From positions 166,274 through 230,273 of the forward strand of contig JAHBTL010000008.1 of NCBI GenBank assembly GCA_019638615.1: 64,000 nt of DNA, written 5' to 3'. Positions 9,106 to 18,614 of this stretch are shown in pieces; within the stretch, counting starts at the first letter, position 1, and each line of letters starts with the position of its first letter. The translations under genes and the position numbers were made by a program. The notes below the pieces were generated by a model, which did not search any database, was not told the origin of the DNA, and saw only the letters and a program-made list of their open reading frames with translations. This DNA is from Chitinophagaceae bacterium. GTDB taxonomy: Bacteria; Bacteroidota; Bacteroidia; Chitinophagales; Chitinophagaceae.

Positions 9106-10194
9106 TTATGCTTTTCCTTTCACATCCACTGCATCGCGCAGCCCGTTTCCCAGTAAATTAAAAGCCAGCACCAGCAGCATAATGCAAACGCCCGGCGCAA
9201 TGGCCAAAAGCGGATTGTTCGTAATAATAAAATTGTAGTTTTCCTTAATCATCAATCCCCAACTGGGTTGCGGAGGCTGAATGCCTACGCCTAAAAAGCT
9301 CAGCCCGGCCTCCACTACAATGGCAGTTGCAAAGTTAGACGCGGCCATTACCATTACAGGGCCCGTAACGTTGGGCAATATATGGTGTATGAGTATACGT
9401 GCATTGGTATAACCCAGCGCCCTGGCAGCCTCTATATATTGCAGCTCACGCAAGCTTAGCACCTGTGTGCGGATGATACGGGCAGTATTTACCCAAAGCG
9501 TCAATCCAACGGCAATGAATACCTGCCAGAAACCCTTGCCCAGCACCAGCGTTATGGCAAATACGAGTAGCAGCGTTGGTATGCTCCATATAACATTAAT
9601 AAACCACATTACCATGTTATCTGTTCTTCCTCCAAAATAACCTGCGACCAACCCCAGGATAATGCCAATGGTCAATGAAATAAATACTGCTATTAATCCT
9701 ACCGCCAGGCTCACCCTGACTCCTACGATCAGCCTGCTCAGGATATCCCTGCCAAATTTATCGGTGCCCAGCCAGAATTTTTTTTGAACTATCTTCAGGT
9801 CTGCTCCCGAGCCGGCAAAAAAAGCAAGCCGTTCACCTATGTTTTCGTCTACGTATTTGCTGGTTATAATGCTATCACCTACCCGTTGATACGAGTGAAT
9901 GGGTATATAATAGGCATCGTCCTCCTGGCCATTCAGCAGGCGGTTAAAAAAACCAGCGCGGGCTACCTTTTTTTCTTTAGGTACTACTACAAAATCCATA
10001 ACGAAGCCGGGTTTTTGGCCTCCTATTTCTACAATCATCCTGTTGGCATTGGGCGAATGATCGGGCGATACATAGTACGCGATCACACTTAAAACCAAAG
10101 CACATGCTATGATGACAACTCCGGCAAAAGCACCTTTATTTTTTAAAAGCCGCTTCCGGGCGTTGCTGAAAAAAGTAGAAGATTCATGTTGCAC
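9106..10194 (-). CDS. Peptide-type ABC transporter permease (DppC/OppC family)
   Basis: This is a membrane subunit of a binding-protein-dependent importer for peptides, nickel or similar substrates. The 362-residue protein has one N-terminal membrane segment (about 22-42), a long extracytoplasmic stretch (about 45-150) and five further helices. The cytoplasmic coupling (EAA) motif reads EAARALGYTNARILIHHILPN near residue 265. The C-terminal LSFLGVGIQPPQPSWG is diagnostic for the DppC branch. The N-terminal insert is longer than usual. No DppB-type permease, ATPase or binding protein adjoins it. Bacteroidota often scatter these subunits, so partners probably lie elsewhere. Confidence 0.9.
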   Translation of the reverse strand: MQHESSTFFSNARKRLLKNKGAFAGVVIIACALVLSVIAYYVSPDHSPNANRMIVEIGGQKPGFVMDFVVVPKEKKVARAGFFNRLLNGQEDDAYYIPIHSYQRVGDSIITSKYVDENIGERLAFFAGSGADLKIVQKKFWLGTDKFGRDILSRLIVGVRVSLAVGLIAVFISLTIGIILGLVAGYFGGRTDNMVMWFINVIWSIPTLLLVFAITLVLGKGFWQVFIAVGLTLWVNTARIIRTQVLSLRELQYIEAARALGYTNARILIHHILPNVTGPVMVMAASNFATAIVVEAGLSFLGVGIQPPQPSWGLMIKENYNFIITNNPLLAIAPGVCIMLLVLAFNLLGNGLRDAVDVKGKA

Positions 10195-10202
10195 GCTGTA
10201 AA

Positions 10203-10434
10203 GTACAGAAATTTGAGATGAGCTGTGGAGCTTTCAGCTGTTTGAGGTATCAGCGGATTGCTGATTTGAGATGTTTGTGGTCTATAGTTTATGGTTTATA
10301 GTTGGGGTATCCATTAACTCCAAACCCGAAACCTGTAACAGCTATCAGTCAGCTTTCAGTAATCAGCCATTCAATCTCAAATCTCAAATCCCCAAATCAG
10401 CAATCAGAAATCTTCCTTGTGACCTGCAATAAAA
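10203..10434. repeat. Intergenic nested-repeat region, copy 3
   Basis: The 230-base gap is made almost entirely of mirrored short words. GCTGATTTGAGATG is matched by ATCTCAAATC and AATCAGCAATCAG. CTATAGTTTATGGTTTATAG is followed by CTCCAAACCCGAAACCTG and by AGCTATCAGTCAGCTTTCAG. The arrangement allows a long imperfect hairpin of about 200 bases. No coding potential is seen. Confidence 0.65.
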
Positions 10435-12624
10435 CTACTCCATGCTTCCCATTTGACGGGTATACGCTTTAATGAACAGCGCGCCGAGGTTTTTATGGGG
10501 AGGAATATAATTGTCAAATCTTTCCTTGGCATCGCCCGACGTAAAGCGCAATGAAAGATCTCTCCAGATGGTTAACCACTCAACATTTTTTCCTTCTTTA
10601 AGATCATCGTTAATTTCTTTAAGGATGGGTTCGTTGATGAGCCTTGTACCTACTTCTTTAGAAGAAATGATGTGTGCATCGGGGCATGTTTTTAATACAT
10701 CATCCAGATTATGAAAACCACCGCATGAACCTAATATTACAATTTTAGAGGAAGGAGGCAGGTTCCGGATGGTGGAGCTTACCCAATAGCTGTGCCCCCT
10801 GTGTATGGTAATTGCCGGCTTCAGAGACCTTTTGTGCATAAATTCCTGCAGGCGGGTCTGCGCTACGGAATCCAGCCCCTTTTCGTAATCCAGCGGAAGG
10901 TTAGCATAAATAAATACGGGTTTGCCTTTAACAGACTTTATCTCTACCCACTCCGGTGTTTTACTCACTTTCCATTCACTGCCTGTGAACATGCTCATAA
11001 AGTTGGCATACGAATCTTTTCCGTCCTTATCTCCGTAAAAGAAAACCTGCTGCACCACGCGCCCGCTGTCGTCTACCAGGTTATTGTATTCAACTTTATA
11101 AACCGGGGGTATTTTCAGCTTTGCCGATATATCAATGGTACTATCCTGCGACGATTGAAATATGGTTTGCAGAATGTCGTATATCACAATGGTTCTGCGA
11201 TCGTCTTTTTCTTTTCCCAGCAAAAGATTTTTTTCAATTTCCTGGTCTATCAGTTTTGTAACCAAAGGGTTTTTTAAGCTTCCGTAAGAGTCTGCCACAT
11301 CCACTGCGTCTTCCAGGGTGCCGCTTTTTTCCAGCCCGCGCACAAATGCCATCATCAGCCTTTGTGAGCTGCTGTCGGGCATGGTTTGCAAAAATTCGTC
11401 CAGCTTGTTATAGCCGGCCGCCAGCTTAATGAATTTTTTAAACCTGTCGAACCTAACGCTCATCAATAAGCTGTCGCCTGCAGGAGTGGGCATTCGTTGC
11501 ATCATCCTGTTAAAAACGCCTTTATAGCTTGAGGTATAAATTACATCCTCGCCCAAAACAATTAAATAATACAACTCCTGGGGGGTAAGCTGATCCAGTA
11601 TTTTAAATCTCACATTGTCGGGGGAGTCGTGCAGGGCATTGATCTGCTCTATAAAAACATTCTTTGCACGATCCTGCAGCTTTGCCACCAGCTTATCATA
11701 TGCTAAAGGTGTATCCCTTTTTATCAACCGTTCAGTATAACTGGTTTGTATATGAACCAGCATTCTGTAATACTTGAGGTTGTCGTCCATCACATTAAAT
11801 ATATCTTCCAGCGTAAGTCTTCCGCTTACCAGCTCATCTAAGAACGGATAATATTGCTGGCCGCTTTTACTGTTAGCGATAGATACAATAACTTTTACAA
11901 GCGAATCGCTGCTCCTCCTGATCAGCTTACCTACATTGGTACGTGTGGCGGCGGCATAGTCGTATAGCTGATTGGGATTATGGTGCGCGGCTACCCGCAC
12001 CAGGCTGTCAGCAAATGGCACATCAGCATACTGCTCCAGCATCAATAAAATCTTGTCCGGGTTTTTTTCGCAATATTTTCGCAGGAGAATTTGCCGGGCA
12101 TTGGTGAACCCCTTATTCTCATACATGGCGCTGACGTTACCATTAATATTGATATTGCCCACTTCGTAGGAGGCGCTCTGTACAATAGAACTGATATCTT
12201 CCTGGTTGATATCTGCCTGCATCAACGCTTTATAATTATTAAGCAGTTCCTGACCCAATACAGGGCTAAACGATTTATTACGCCATCCTGCATTAAAGCC
12301 TTTTAGCAGGTTTTCTACACCACTCAGGTATTTAACTTTTAGCCTGTGATCTAATTTGGGGTTGTTCTCAATAGAATCTCTCAGGACATCTACCCCTTTG
12401 AAAAGGGCATCCGTTACAAACTGGTTAAGGTTGTTATTAGATGATACATTGATAACCTGTCCATTACCATGATTAAACTGAAGCGCCAGTTTTTGCTCTT
12501 TCTCAATATTGTCGTGATACCTGATCCGGGCAATGTCTATCTTTTTTTTAAGCGTATCTGCCTCAGCCCTGGATTTTATACCTACAACGCTTAATAATAA
12601 TATGAGTGTAACTATTTTATGCAT
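10435..12624 (-). CDS. Large secreted protein with possible clan CD peptidase-like C-terminus
   Basis: I do not recognise a named family. From the start at 12624 the protein is 729 residues, with a signal peptide at 1-20. A longer frame reaches 12681 but its extra 19 residues lack a signal. Residues 20-560 are mostly helical and may be a repeat-like scaffold. Near the C-terminus a strand-histidine motif ITIHRGHS (H608 or H611) is followed by the strand-cysteine motif VILGSCGGF (C634). That order and pattern recall the His/Cys dyad of clan CD peptidases (gingipain, caspase, CHAT). The His-Cys spacing of 23-26 residues is shorter than in typical members, so the assignment is tentative. It is transcribed alone. 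Confidence 0.7.
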   Translation of the reverse strand: MHKIVTLILLLSVVGIKSRAEADTLKKKIDIARIRYHDNIEKEQKLALQFNHGNGQVINVSSNNNLNQFVTDALFKGVDVLRDSIENNPKLDHRLKVKYLSGVENLLKGFNAGWRNKSFSPVLGQELLNNYKALMQADINQEDISSIVQSASYEVGNININGNVSAMYENKGFTNARQILLRKYCEKNPDKILLMLEQYADVPFADSLVRVAAHHNPNQLYDYAAATRTNVGKLIRRSSDSLVKVIVSIANSKSGQQYYPFLDELVSGRLTLEDIFNVMDDNLKYYRMLVHIQTSYTERLIKRDTPLAYDKLVAKLQDRAKNVFIEQINALHDSPDNVRFKILDQLTPQELYYLIVLGEDVIYTSSYKGVFNRMMQRMPTPAGDSLLMSVRFDRFKKFIKLAAGYNKLDEFLQTMPDSSSQRLMMAFVRGLEKSGTLEDAVDVADSYGSLKNPLVTKLIDQEIEKNLLLGKEKDDRRTIVIYDILQTIFQSSQDSTIDISAKLKIPPVYKVEYNNLVDDSGRVVQQVFFYGDKDGKDSYANFMSMFTGSEWKVSKTPEWVEIKSVKGKPVFIYANLPLDYEKGLDSVAQTRLQEFMHKRSLKPAITIHRGHSYWVSSTIRNLPPSSKIVILGSCGGFHNLDDVLKTCPDAHIISSKEVGTRLINEPILKEINDDLKEGKNVEWLTIWRDLSLRFTSGDAKERFDNYIPPHKNLGALFIKAYTRQMGSME

Positions 12625-12784
12625 AGCAAACTGCCACAAAGTTAATATAATAGGTTGAACGATTGTTTTTGTCCAATGCACCCTGTTTTTATTGAAGCCA
12701 ACGGAAACCTTACCACTAACGTTGCCTGACTGAATTTAGTGCCAGAATTGAAAGAATGGGTTAACAATTTCATAATCCTTTGTT

Positions 12785-12816
12785 TTGGGCGGGTATAGCC
12801 TGCCGGATTATTTTTG
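12785..12816 (+). promoter_or_regulatory. Promoter of the response regulator gene
   Basis: A TTG at 12785-12787 and TATTTTTG at 12809-12816 are separated by 21 bases, fitting the Bacteroidota TTG/TANNTTTG promoter. The box overlaps the alternative TTG start at 12814, which supports the ATG at 12835. Confidence 0.6.
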
Positions 12817-12834
12817 CGTAAACATATTGTTAAT

Positions 12835-13515
12835 ATGGATTTTAAAGGAAAGAAGGTGCTGATTGCCGATGATGAACCGGATATATTGGAAATTATTGGT
12901 TATAACCTAAGGAAGGAAGGCTATGAAACCATTATCGCAAAGGACGGGGATGACGCACTTCATAAATCCAAATTGTTTCAGCCCGACCTGATTTTACTGG
13001 ATGTAATGATGCCTCATAAAAACGGCATGGAGGTATGTAAAATCCTTAGATCTCAACCTGCTTATAACGATACACTGATTATTTTTCTTACCGCCCTCAG
13101 CGATGAAATATCGCATGTAAAGGGGCTCGAGTATGGCGCCGATGACTATATCAGCAAACCGGTTAGTCCTAAAATACTGGTAACCAAAGTAAATGCCTTA
13201 TTCAGGAGAATACAAAAACCCGAAAATGAAAAGGTAATTCAGGTAGGCAATATTATTATTGATCCTGTTAGGTTTATTGTAACGGTCAATAGCCAGGAAA
13301 TTGTTTTGGCTAAAAAAGAGTTTGAGTTGCTCCATTTGCTGGCAACCAAACCAGGCAGAGTATTTTTGCGAAACGAAATCCTTAGCCAGATATGGGGTAC
13401 AGAAGTGATCGTTGGGGATAGGACCATTGATGTGCACATCCGGAAAATACGTCAGAAACTTGAGGTAGATTGTATTACAACAGTGAAGGGAGTAGGCTAT
13501 AAAATGGTGGTGTAA
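12835..13515 (+). CDS. OmpR/PhoB-family response regulator
   Basis: This DNA-binding transcription regulator is 226 residues. The receiver domain (1-120) has the acidic pair D12-D13, the phosphate-accepting D56 in LLLDVMMP, and the conserved lysine in ISKP. A winged-helix DNA-binding domain follows (about 130-226) with the family motif VGDRTIDVHIRKIRQKL. It precedes the histidine kinase by 120 bases on the same strand, so the two form a cognate pair. The pair resembles PhoB/PhoR in domain layout. No phosphate-transport genes adjoin, so the signal cannot be deduced. Confidence 0.93.
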   Translation: MDFKGKKVLIADDEPDILEIIGYNLRKEGYETIIAKDGDDALHKSKLFQPDLILLDVMMPHKNGMEVCKILRSQPAYNDTLIIFLTALSDEISHVKGLEYGADDYISKPVSPKILVTKVNALFRRIQKPENEKVIQVGNIIIDPVRFIVTVNSQEIVLAKKEFELLHLLATKPGRVFLRNEILSQIWGTEVIVGDRTIDVHIRKIRQKLEVDCITTVKGVGYKMVV

Positions 13516-13635
13516 ATTCCTTATAAGGATTTCAGATTATATAATCTTTAACCCGCTTGTGCTGCAATATGTCATAATATCATTTGATCTTTACAGGATG
13601 ATATTATAGCATTATCGAAAACCTTTACACGGCAA

Positions 13636-14685
13636 ATGTTTAGTACCAAAAATACATCACCTCAGCAACTGGCTGGTTTCACTTCATTTATTATCAGTTT
13701 TTCTGTAGCCATCGGAATGTTTTTTCTAAAGCCTGAATGGTGGGTATTCCTGCTTGCTTTGCTGATCGTATTCCTGGGCAGTTACGTGCTGATTCTCTAC
13801 ACGCTTCAACGGTTTATTTATCGCAAAATCAAACTGATCTATAAATTTATTTACCAAACCAAAGCAAGTAAAAGAGAGGAGTTCTATTACAAAAACCTGC
13901 TTCCACAAAAAAGTATGGAAGAGGTAAGCTCGGATGTTGAAAAATGGGCTGAGCAAAAGAAAAAAGAAATTGAGGTGTTAAAAGCCAACGAAGCATATCG
14001 CAAGGAATTTTTGCAAAACCTGTCGCACGAGTTAAAAACCCCCATTTTTGCCATACAGGGCTATATTGACACGCTGTTGGAAGGAGCATTGGAAAATCCT
14101 GAAGTAAGCGCCAGGTTCCTGAATAATGCATCAAAAAATATTTCAAGACTGGCCAACCTGCTGCATGACCTGGATGAAATTACCCGCCTGGAGAGCGGAG
14201 AGCAAATATTGTACAAGGAAAATTTTGTTATACAGGACCTGATAAGAGAGGTTTTCGACTCTTTATCGGTGTTGGCCAGCAAACGCGATATCAGGTTAAG
14301 TATAAAAAAAGGCTGCGAGTTTCCTATTGTTATTTTTGCGGATAAAGAAAAAATCCGCCAGGTACTTATTAATCTTACCGACAATGCCATTAAATATGGC
14401 AAAATAAATGGGAATGTTACAGCGAGTGCATATATAACCGACGAAAAACATGTATTGGTTGAAATAAGCGATGATGGAATAGGAATTGCCGAAGAACATA
14501 TACCACGTATATCCGAACGCTTTTATCGTACAGATGCCGCGCGCAGCCGAAAAGAAGGCGGTAGCGGACTGGGCCTGGCCATTTGTAAACATATAATAGA
14601 GGCACATGGTCAAAGCATGCATATACGCAGCAAACCGGATGTAGGAACTACATTCGGCTTTATACTCAATGCCCGTAAAGAGTAA
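13636..14685 (+). CDS. Sensor histidine kinase, PhoR-like
   Basis: The 349-residue inner-membrane kinase has two transmembrane segments (about 14-31 and 35-55) with only a very short loop between them, so it lacks a large periplasmic sensor. A coiled linker leads to the dimerisation domain with the phosphorylated H131 in NLSHELKTP. The ATPase domain shows the N box TDNAIKYG, the G1 box SDDGIGI and the G2 box GGSGLGLAI. Family members with this layout sense through partner proteins or the membrane. It belongs with the upstream response regulator. Confidence 0.93.
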   Translation: MFSTKNTSPQQLAGFTSFIISFSVAIGMFFLKPEWWVFLLALLIVFLGSYVLILYTLQRFIYRKIKLIYKFIYQTKASKREEFYYKNLLPQKSMEEVSSDVEKWAEQKKKEIEVLKANEAYRKEFLQNLSHELKTPIFAIQGYIDTLLEGALENPEVSARFLNNASKNISRLANLLHDLDEITRLESGEQILYKENFVIQDLIREVFDSLSVLASKRDIRLSIKKGCEFPIVIFADKEKIRQVLINLTDNAIKYGKINGNVTASAYITDEKHVLVEISDDGIGIAEEHIPRISERFYRTDAARSRKEGGSGLGLAICKHIIEAHGQSMHIRSKPDVGTTFGFILNARKE

Positions 14686-15052
14686 GATCATTCCTGCATC
14701 CCGGAATTTTATCCACATTTAAATTTTTTCGATAAACGAAAACAAAACCAGGTTGAAAAGAGGACTTTAAGAGGTCTGGTTGCAATTTATCTTTTCGTCA
14801 AAAATATCCCTGTTGTATTTAATGAAAAGATTTTCAGTACTTAGTAAAAATCTTTAAAATACCGTAAAAATACTATCAAAACCCGTGCTAAAGTTGGCGA
14901 AGCAGTGAAAAATCTTGCAAAAACAAAAAAACATTGTAATTTAGCCCCAGTTTTCATAGGGTACGGATTAAAAACGGGCCAGGGTTTCCACCCCGGCCCA
15001 ACTTATTTAAGGCCAAATTTTATTAATTATTTCATTGCTGATTACAAGGTTC
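14686..15052. other. Intergenic region between kinase and deacetylase
   Basis: This gap of 367 bases is AT-rich and holds no supportable gene. Its one clear structure is the GC-rich hairpin at 14976-14999, listed separately. Confidence 0.6.
14970..14999 (-). terminator. Hairpin terminator for polysaccharide deacetylase
   Basis: GGGCC at 14976-14980 pairs with GGCCC at 14995-14999, and GGG at 82-84 with CCC at 91-93, around a six-base loop with one mismatch. On the minus strand a T-run follows. This fits termination of the gene at 15053-15682. Confidence 0.65.
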
Positions 15053-15682
15053 TTATAAATTAATTTTATCAAACCTGTAATCCTTCGATGTAAAATGCTC
15101 TAATACCCGTGGCAAAGTAAATGTCAATTTTTGCATCGCTTTTTCGCTGTCATGAAAAACAATAATGTTGCCAGTTTTTGACAAACCAATAACATTTTTC
15201 AAACATTTTTCCGGTGAGAGTTGTGGATCAAAGTCTGCACTCAATACACTCCACATAATGACGTGCATGTCAAAAGCTTCTTTTATATATTTTACCTGTA
15301 ACGCAGAAATCCTGCCATAAGGAGGCCTGAACAGGCTGGAATCGATGTATTTTTTTGCTTCAACCAGGTCTTCAAAATATTTCCTGTCATCTGTTTTCCA
15401 TCCATTCAAATGATTGTGTGTATGATTGCCTGTTCTGTGCCCTTCGTTCAGGATCCGCCTGTAGATATCAGGATATTCAACAACATTTTTTCCAATGCAA
15501 AAAAAAGTTGCATGCGAATTGTATTTTTTTAAGGTATCCAGCACGAAAGAAGTTGCTTCCGGATGAGGTCCGTCATCGAACGTGAGATACAAAACCTTTT
15601 CTTTACCTGGTATTTGCCACACGCATGATGCATATAACCTTCTTAAAATCCATGGAGTTCTTACCAAATAAAACATAGTCAC
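15053..15682 (-). CDS. Polysaccharide deacetylase (NodB domain)
   Basis: The enzyme likely removes N-acetyl groups from chitooligosaccharide or peptidoglycan. The 209-residue protein is essentially one NodB domain. Motif 1 TFDDGP has the catalytic and metal aspartates D36 and D37. Motif 2 has the metal histidines H87 and H91 in HTHNH. Motif 3 RPPYG starts at R119. The last motif IIVFHDS carries the catalytic histidine. No cleavable signal peptide is clear; the N-terminus has a short hydrophobic start. Bacterial homologues include PgdA-type and chitooligosaccharide deacetylases, and the substrate is open. Confidence 0.92.
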   Translation of the reverse strand: MTMFYLVRTPWILRRLYASCVWQIPGKEKVLYLTFDDGPHPEATSFVLDTLKKYNSHATFFCIGKNVVEYPDIYRRILNEGHRTGNHTHNHLNGWKTDDRKYFEDLVEAKKYIDSSLFRPPYGRISALQVKYIKEAFDMHVIMWSVLSADFDPQLSPEKCLKNVIGLSKTGNIIVFHDSEKAMQKLTFTLPRVLEHFTSKDYRFDKINL

Positions 15683-15809
15683 AGTTTTTAGAAATTCTCA
15701 ACCCCTCAGCCCGGCATATTAAATAGAACAGGGATTGCGAAATTCAAAACATCAGCGGTTGCCTGTTCACAACTAAGGTAACTCTTTCTAAACATTGGCT
15801 AAACCATCT

Positions 15810-15817
15810 TAATTTTG
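15810..15817 (+). promoter_or_regulatory. -7 promoter box directly before gltX
   Basis: TAATTTTG followed by C matches TANNTTTG. It ends six bases before the ATG at 15824 and overlaps the alternative TTG start at 15815. This supports the 15824 start and a leaderless or near-leaderless message. Confidence 0.45.
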
Positions 15818-15823
15818 CCGCCT

Positions 15824-17350
15824 ATGCATACTAACAAAGTTCGCGTGCGATTTGCTCCCAGTCCTACAGGCGGATTACATTTGGGAGGAGTAAGAACAGT
15901 TTTATACAATTATTTATTTGCCAGGCAACACAAAGGCGTTTTTATTGTAAGAATTGAAGATACAGACCAGAGCCGTTTTGTGCCGGGTGCTGAAGAATAT
16001 ATTTTTAATTGTTTGAAATGGGCCGGCCTGGAGCCTGATGAAAGCGTTGTGCAGGGAGGTAAGTATGGGCCTTACCGCCAAAGTGAACGCAAGCCGCTAT
16101 ACCGGAAATATGCGGAACAACTGGTTGCTGACGGACATGCTTACTACGCATTTGATACACCCGAAGAGCTCGATAAAATGAGAGCCGATTTCAAGACAGA
16201 ACAAAACCCTTCTCCGCAATACGATCAGCATATACGCGGCAGGATGCGCAATTCACTTACCCTTCCCCCTGAAGAAGTGAAACATTTGCTCGATTCCGGG
16301 GCGCCCTGTGTAATAAGAATAAAAATGCCGGCGGATGAGGTAGTTTCATTTACCGATATGATCAGGGGCGAGGTAAATTTTAATACTTCTGTAGTGGATG
16401 ACAAGGTGCTGCTGAAAGCCGATGGAATGCCCACCTATCACCTGGCCGTAGTGGCAGATGATTATTTGATGGAAATTACGCATGCTTTCAGGGGAGAGGA
16501 ATGGTTGCCAAGTGCGCCGGTGCATGTATTATTATGGAAGTATCTTTTTGGAATAGATAAAATGCCGCAATGGGCTCACCTGCCTTTAATACTGGGTCCC
16601 AATGGCAAGTTGAGCAAGCGTGATGGAGCTAAATACGGTTTTCCTGTTTTTGCCATGAACTGGACAGATCCTAAAACGAATGAGCTGACAGAAGGGTTCA
16701 AAGAAAAAGGATTTTTGCCCGAAGCGTTTATCAACATGCTTGCCCTGTTAGGCTGGAACGATGGAACAGGGCAGGAAATATTCACTAAAGACGAACTGAT
16801 AGAAAAATTTTCTATGGAGAGGGTGCATAGCGGTGGGGCAAAGTTCGACTATGAAAAAGCAAAATGGTTCAATCACGAATGGATCAAACAATCGGAGCCT
16901 GCAAAATTGCGGCAACAGGTAAAACAGGTGTTAGCGGCAAAGAATATACCGGCGGCAGATGATCTACTGTTAGACAAGGTGATATTACTGGTAAAAGAAC
17001 GATGTCACTTGCTGACCGATTTTGCAGAACAGGCTGCTTTCTTTTTTGTGGCACCCGAAACATACGACATGGATGCGGTAAAACCCAAATGGAATGAGAG
17101 CAAGCAATTATTCTTTACAGAAATAATCAGGAATTTTGAGTTGGCTATTGTGTGGAACGCGCCAGACCTTGAACATAATTTTAAAGAAATTGCAGCAGCC
17201 AATCATTTGAAACCCGGCGAAGTTTTATTGCCTTTCAGGATAATGCTGGTAGGGGGAAAATTTGGCCCACATGTGTTTGATATTGCCACCTTATTGGGCA
17301 AACAGGAAACGATCAGAAGGATAAAACATTTTTTATCCCTTTTACAATGA
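15824..17350 (+). CDS. gltX: Glutamyl-tRNA synthetase
   Basis: GltX charges tRNA-Glu with glutamate, which feeds both translation and C5-pathway heme synthesis (see hemL). From the start at 15824 it is 508 residues, the usual size. The class I HIGH-type motif appears as PSPTGGLHLGG at residues 11-21, and the KMSKS motif as KLSKRDG near residue 265. The middle stem-contact region and the anticodon-binding C-terminus are complete. It stands alone between the deacetylase and the universal stress protein. Nondiscriminating versus discriminating type cannot be told here. Confidence 0.97.
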   Translation: MHTNKVRVRFAPSPTGGLHLGGVRTVLYNYLFARQHKGVFIVRIEDTDQSRFVPGAEEYIFNCLKWAGLEPDESVVQGGKYGPYRQSERKPLYRKYAEQLVADGHAYYAFDTPEELDKMRADFKTEQNPSPQYDQHIRGRMRNSLTLPPEEVKHLLDSGAPCVIRIKMPADEVVSFTDMIRGEVNFNTSVVDDKVLLKADGMPTYHLAVVADDYLMEITHAFRGEEWLPSAPVHVLLWKYLFGIDKMPQWAHLPLILGPNGKLSKRDGAKYGFPVFAMNWTDPKTNELTEGFKEKGFLPEAFINMLALLGWNDGTGQEIFTKDELIEKFSMERVHSGGAKFDYEKAKWFNHEWIKQSEPAKLRQQVKQVLAAKNIPAADDLLLDKVILLVKERCHLLTDFAEQAAFFFVAPETYDMDAVKPKWNESKQLFFTEIIRNFELAIVWNAPDLEHNFKEIAAANHLKPGEVLLPFRIMLVGGKFGPHVFDIATLLGKQETIRRIKHFLSLLQ

Positions 17351-17493
17351 TAATATAGCACTGGCGATTTTATTCCAGGGTAATTTTGGGTGGGGTTCTT
17401 CCATATTTTATAACAAAGTATTTTGTATCTTACCCGTTTTATACTTATCGTAACTACGGTCAGCCATTTCCTTACTTATAAAAAACCACATGT

Positions 17494-18321
17494 ATGAAAA
17501 ATATTCTTGCCGCGGTTGATTTTTCTGATTCCTCAGCGAATGCAGCTTTGTATGCCTTGCATATGGCTGGCAGTATACAGGGCGCTTCCCTTACATTGTT
17601 GTATGTATATGAAAGCATTTCCGCCGGAAGTGACGGCACTCCTTTACTGGTAGACGCTGAAGCCAGACGGTCAATAGCGTTAACAGCCCTCCAGCATTTA
17701 AAAGAAAGGATTAGTGTTGGCTCGGCCTTACCGGTAGAAGCAGTAGCAGAAGAAGGAAGTTTAACGGCCAATCTTGAAAAGTATGTAAAAAGAAATGCAA
17801 TTGATCTTGTAGTAATGGGTATTACGGGCAGTACCAGGCTTGAGCAACTGATCGTGGGCAGCAATACATTAAATGTTATTAATAAAGACATCTGCCCGGT
17901 ATTAATAATTCCATCAACAGCAACATATAAAAAAATACAAACGGCGGTTTTTACCACCGATCTGCAAAGGGTGGAGGAAACTACTCCGTTAAAACCTTTG
18001 AAGGATTTCCTTGATACATTTCATCCAAAGTTATATGCTGTGCATGTAGCTACCGAACATGCCGCCGTTCCGGATGAATATAAAGAAGAGAAAGAAAAAC
18101 TGGCTGAATTGCTAAAAGAGTATCATCCGGCTTCTTATTTTTTGCTCGAACAGGATTTCACAGGCGCCGTATCAAAATTTACCGAATACTATAATGCAGA
18201 TATCATCATTACGGTTCCGCGCAGGCATTCATTTCTTAAAAATCTGTTCACCGAAAGCCATACCAGGAAACTTGCTTATCAGAGCACTCTTCCAATACTC
18301 GCCATCCATTCATGGGAGTAA
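17494..18321 (+). CDS. Tandem-domain universal stress protein
   Basis: The 275-residue cytoplasmic protein has two UspA-like domains (about 1-150 and 150-275). The first ends with the ATP-binding pattern G-x2-G-x9-G-S/T (GITGSTRLEQLIVGSNT, about residues 109-125). The second has a matching C-terminal strand (LPILAIH) but lacks the glycine-rich motif, so only the first domain is likely to bind ATP. This one-intact, one-degenerate arrangement is common in Bacteroidota tandem USPs. The function is stress-related but not specific. It is monocistronic. Confidence 0.9.
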   Translation: MKNILAAVDFSDSSANAALYALHMAGSIQGASLTLLYVYESISAGSDGTPLLVDAEARRSIALTALQHLKERISVGSALPVEAVAEEGSLTANLEKYVKRNAIDLVVMGITGSTRLEQLIVGSNTLNVINKDICPVLIIPSTATYKKIQTAVFTTDLQRVEETTPLKPLKDFLDTFHPKLYAVHVATEHAAVPDEYKEEKEKLAELLKEYHPASYFLLEQDFTGAVSKFTEYYNADIIITVPRRHSFLKNLFTESHTRKLAYQSTLPILAIHSWE

Positions 18322-18614
18322 TGATGAAACAATTATAAAGTATATCTGCTCTTATACTTCCTTATCAACCTTCCGGGGATAATTTTTCTTCCAGCCGGAA
18401 TGATCTGTGATATGCAGGTATTCAAAATCCAGCCTTCTCTTGCTATTGACTGGTGCTGCTCATAGCTTTTTGTAACCGGCAGCAGGCTTGTAATACGGTT
18501 GTAAACACTTTACATGCATATTTACGCGCTTCACTCAATTTTACCTGCGCTTCACTTAGATGTGTTTCGGGATAAGAAGCTCATTTTACATCTTTGCAGC
18601 GTCAAACAAATGAG

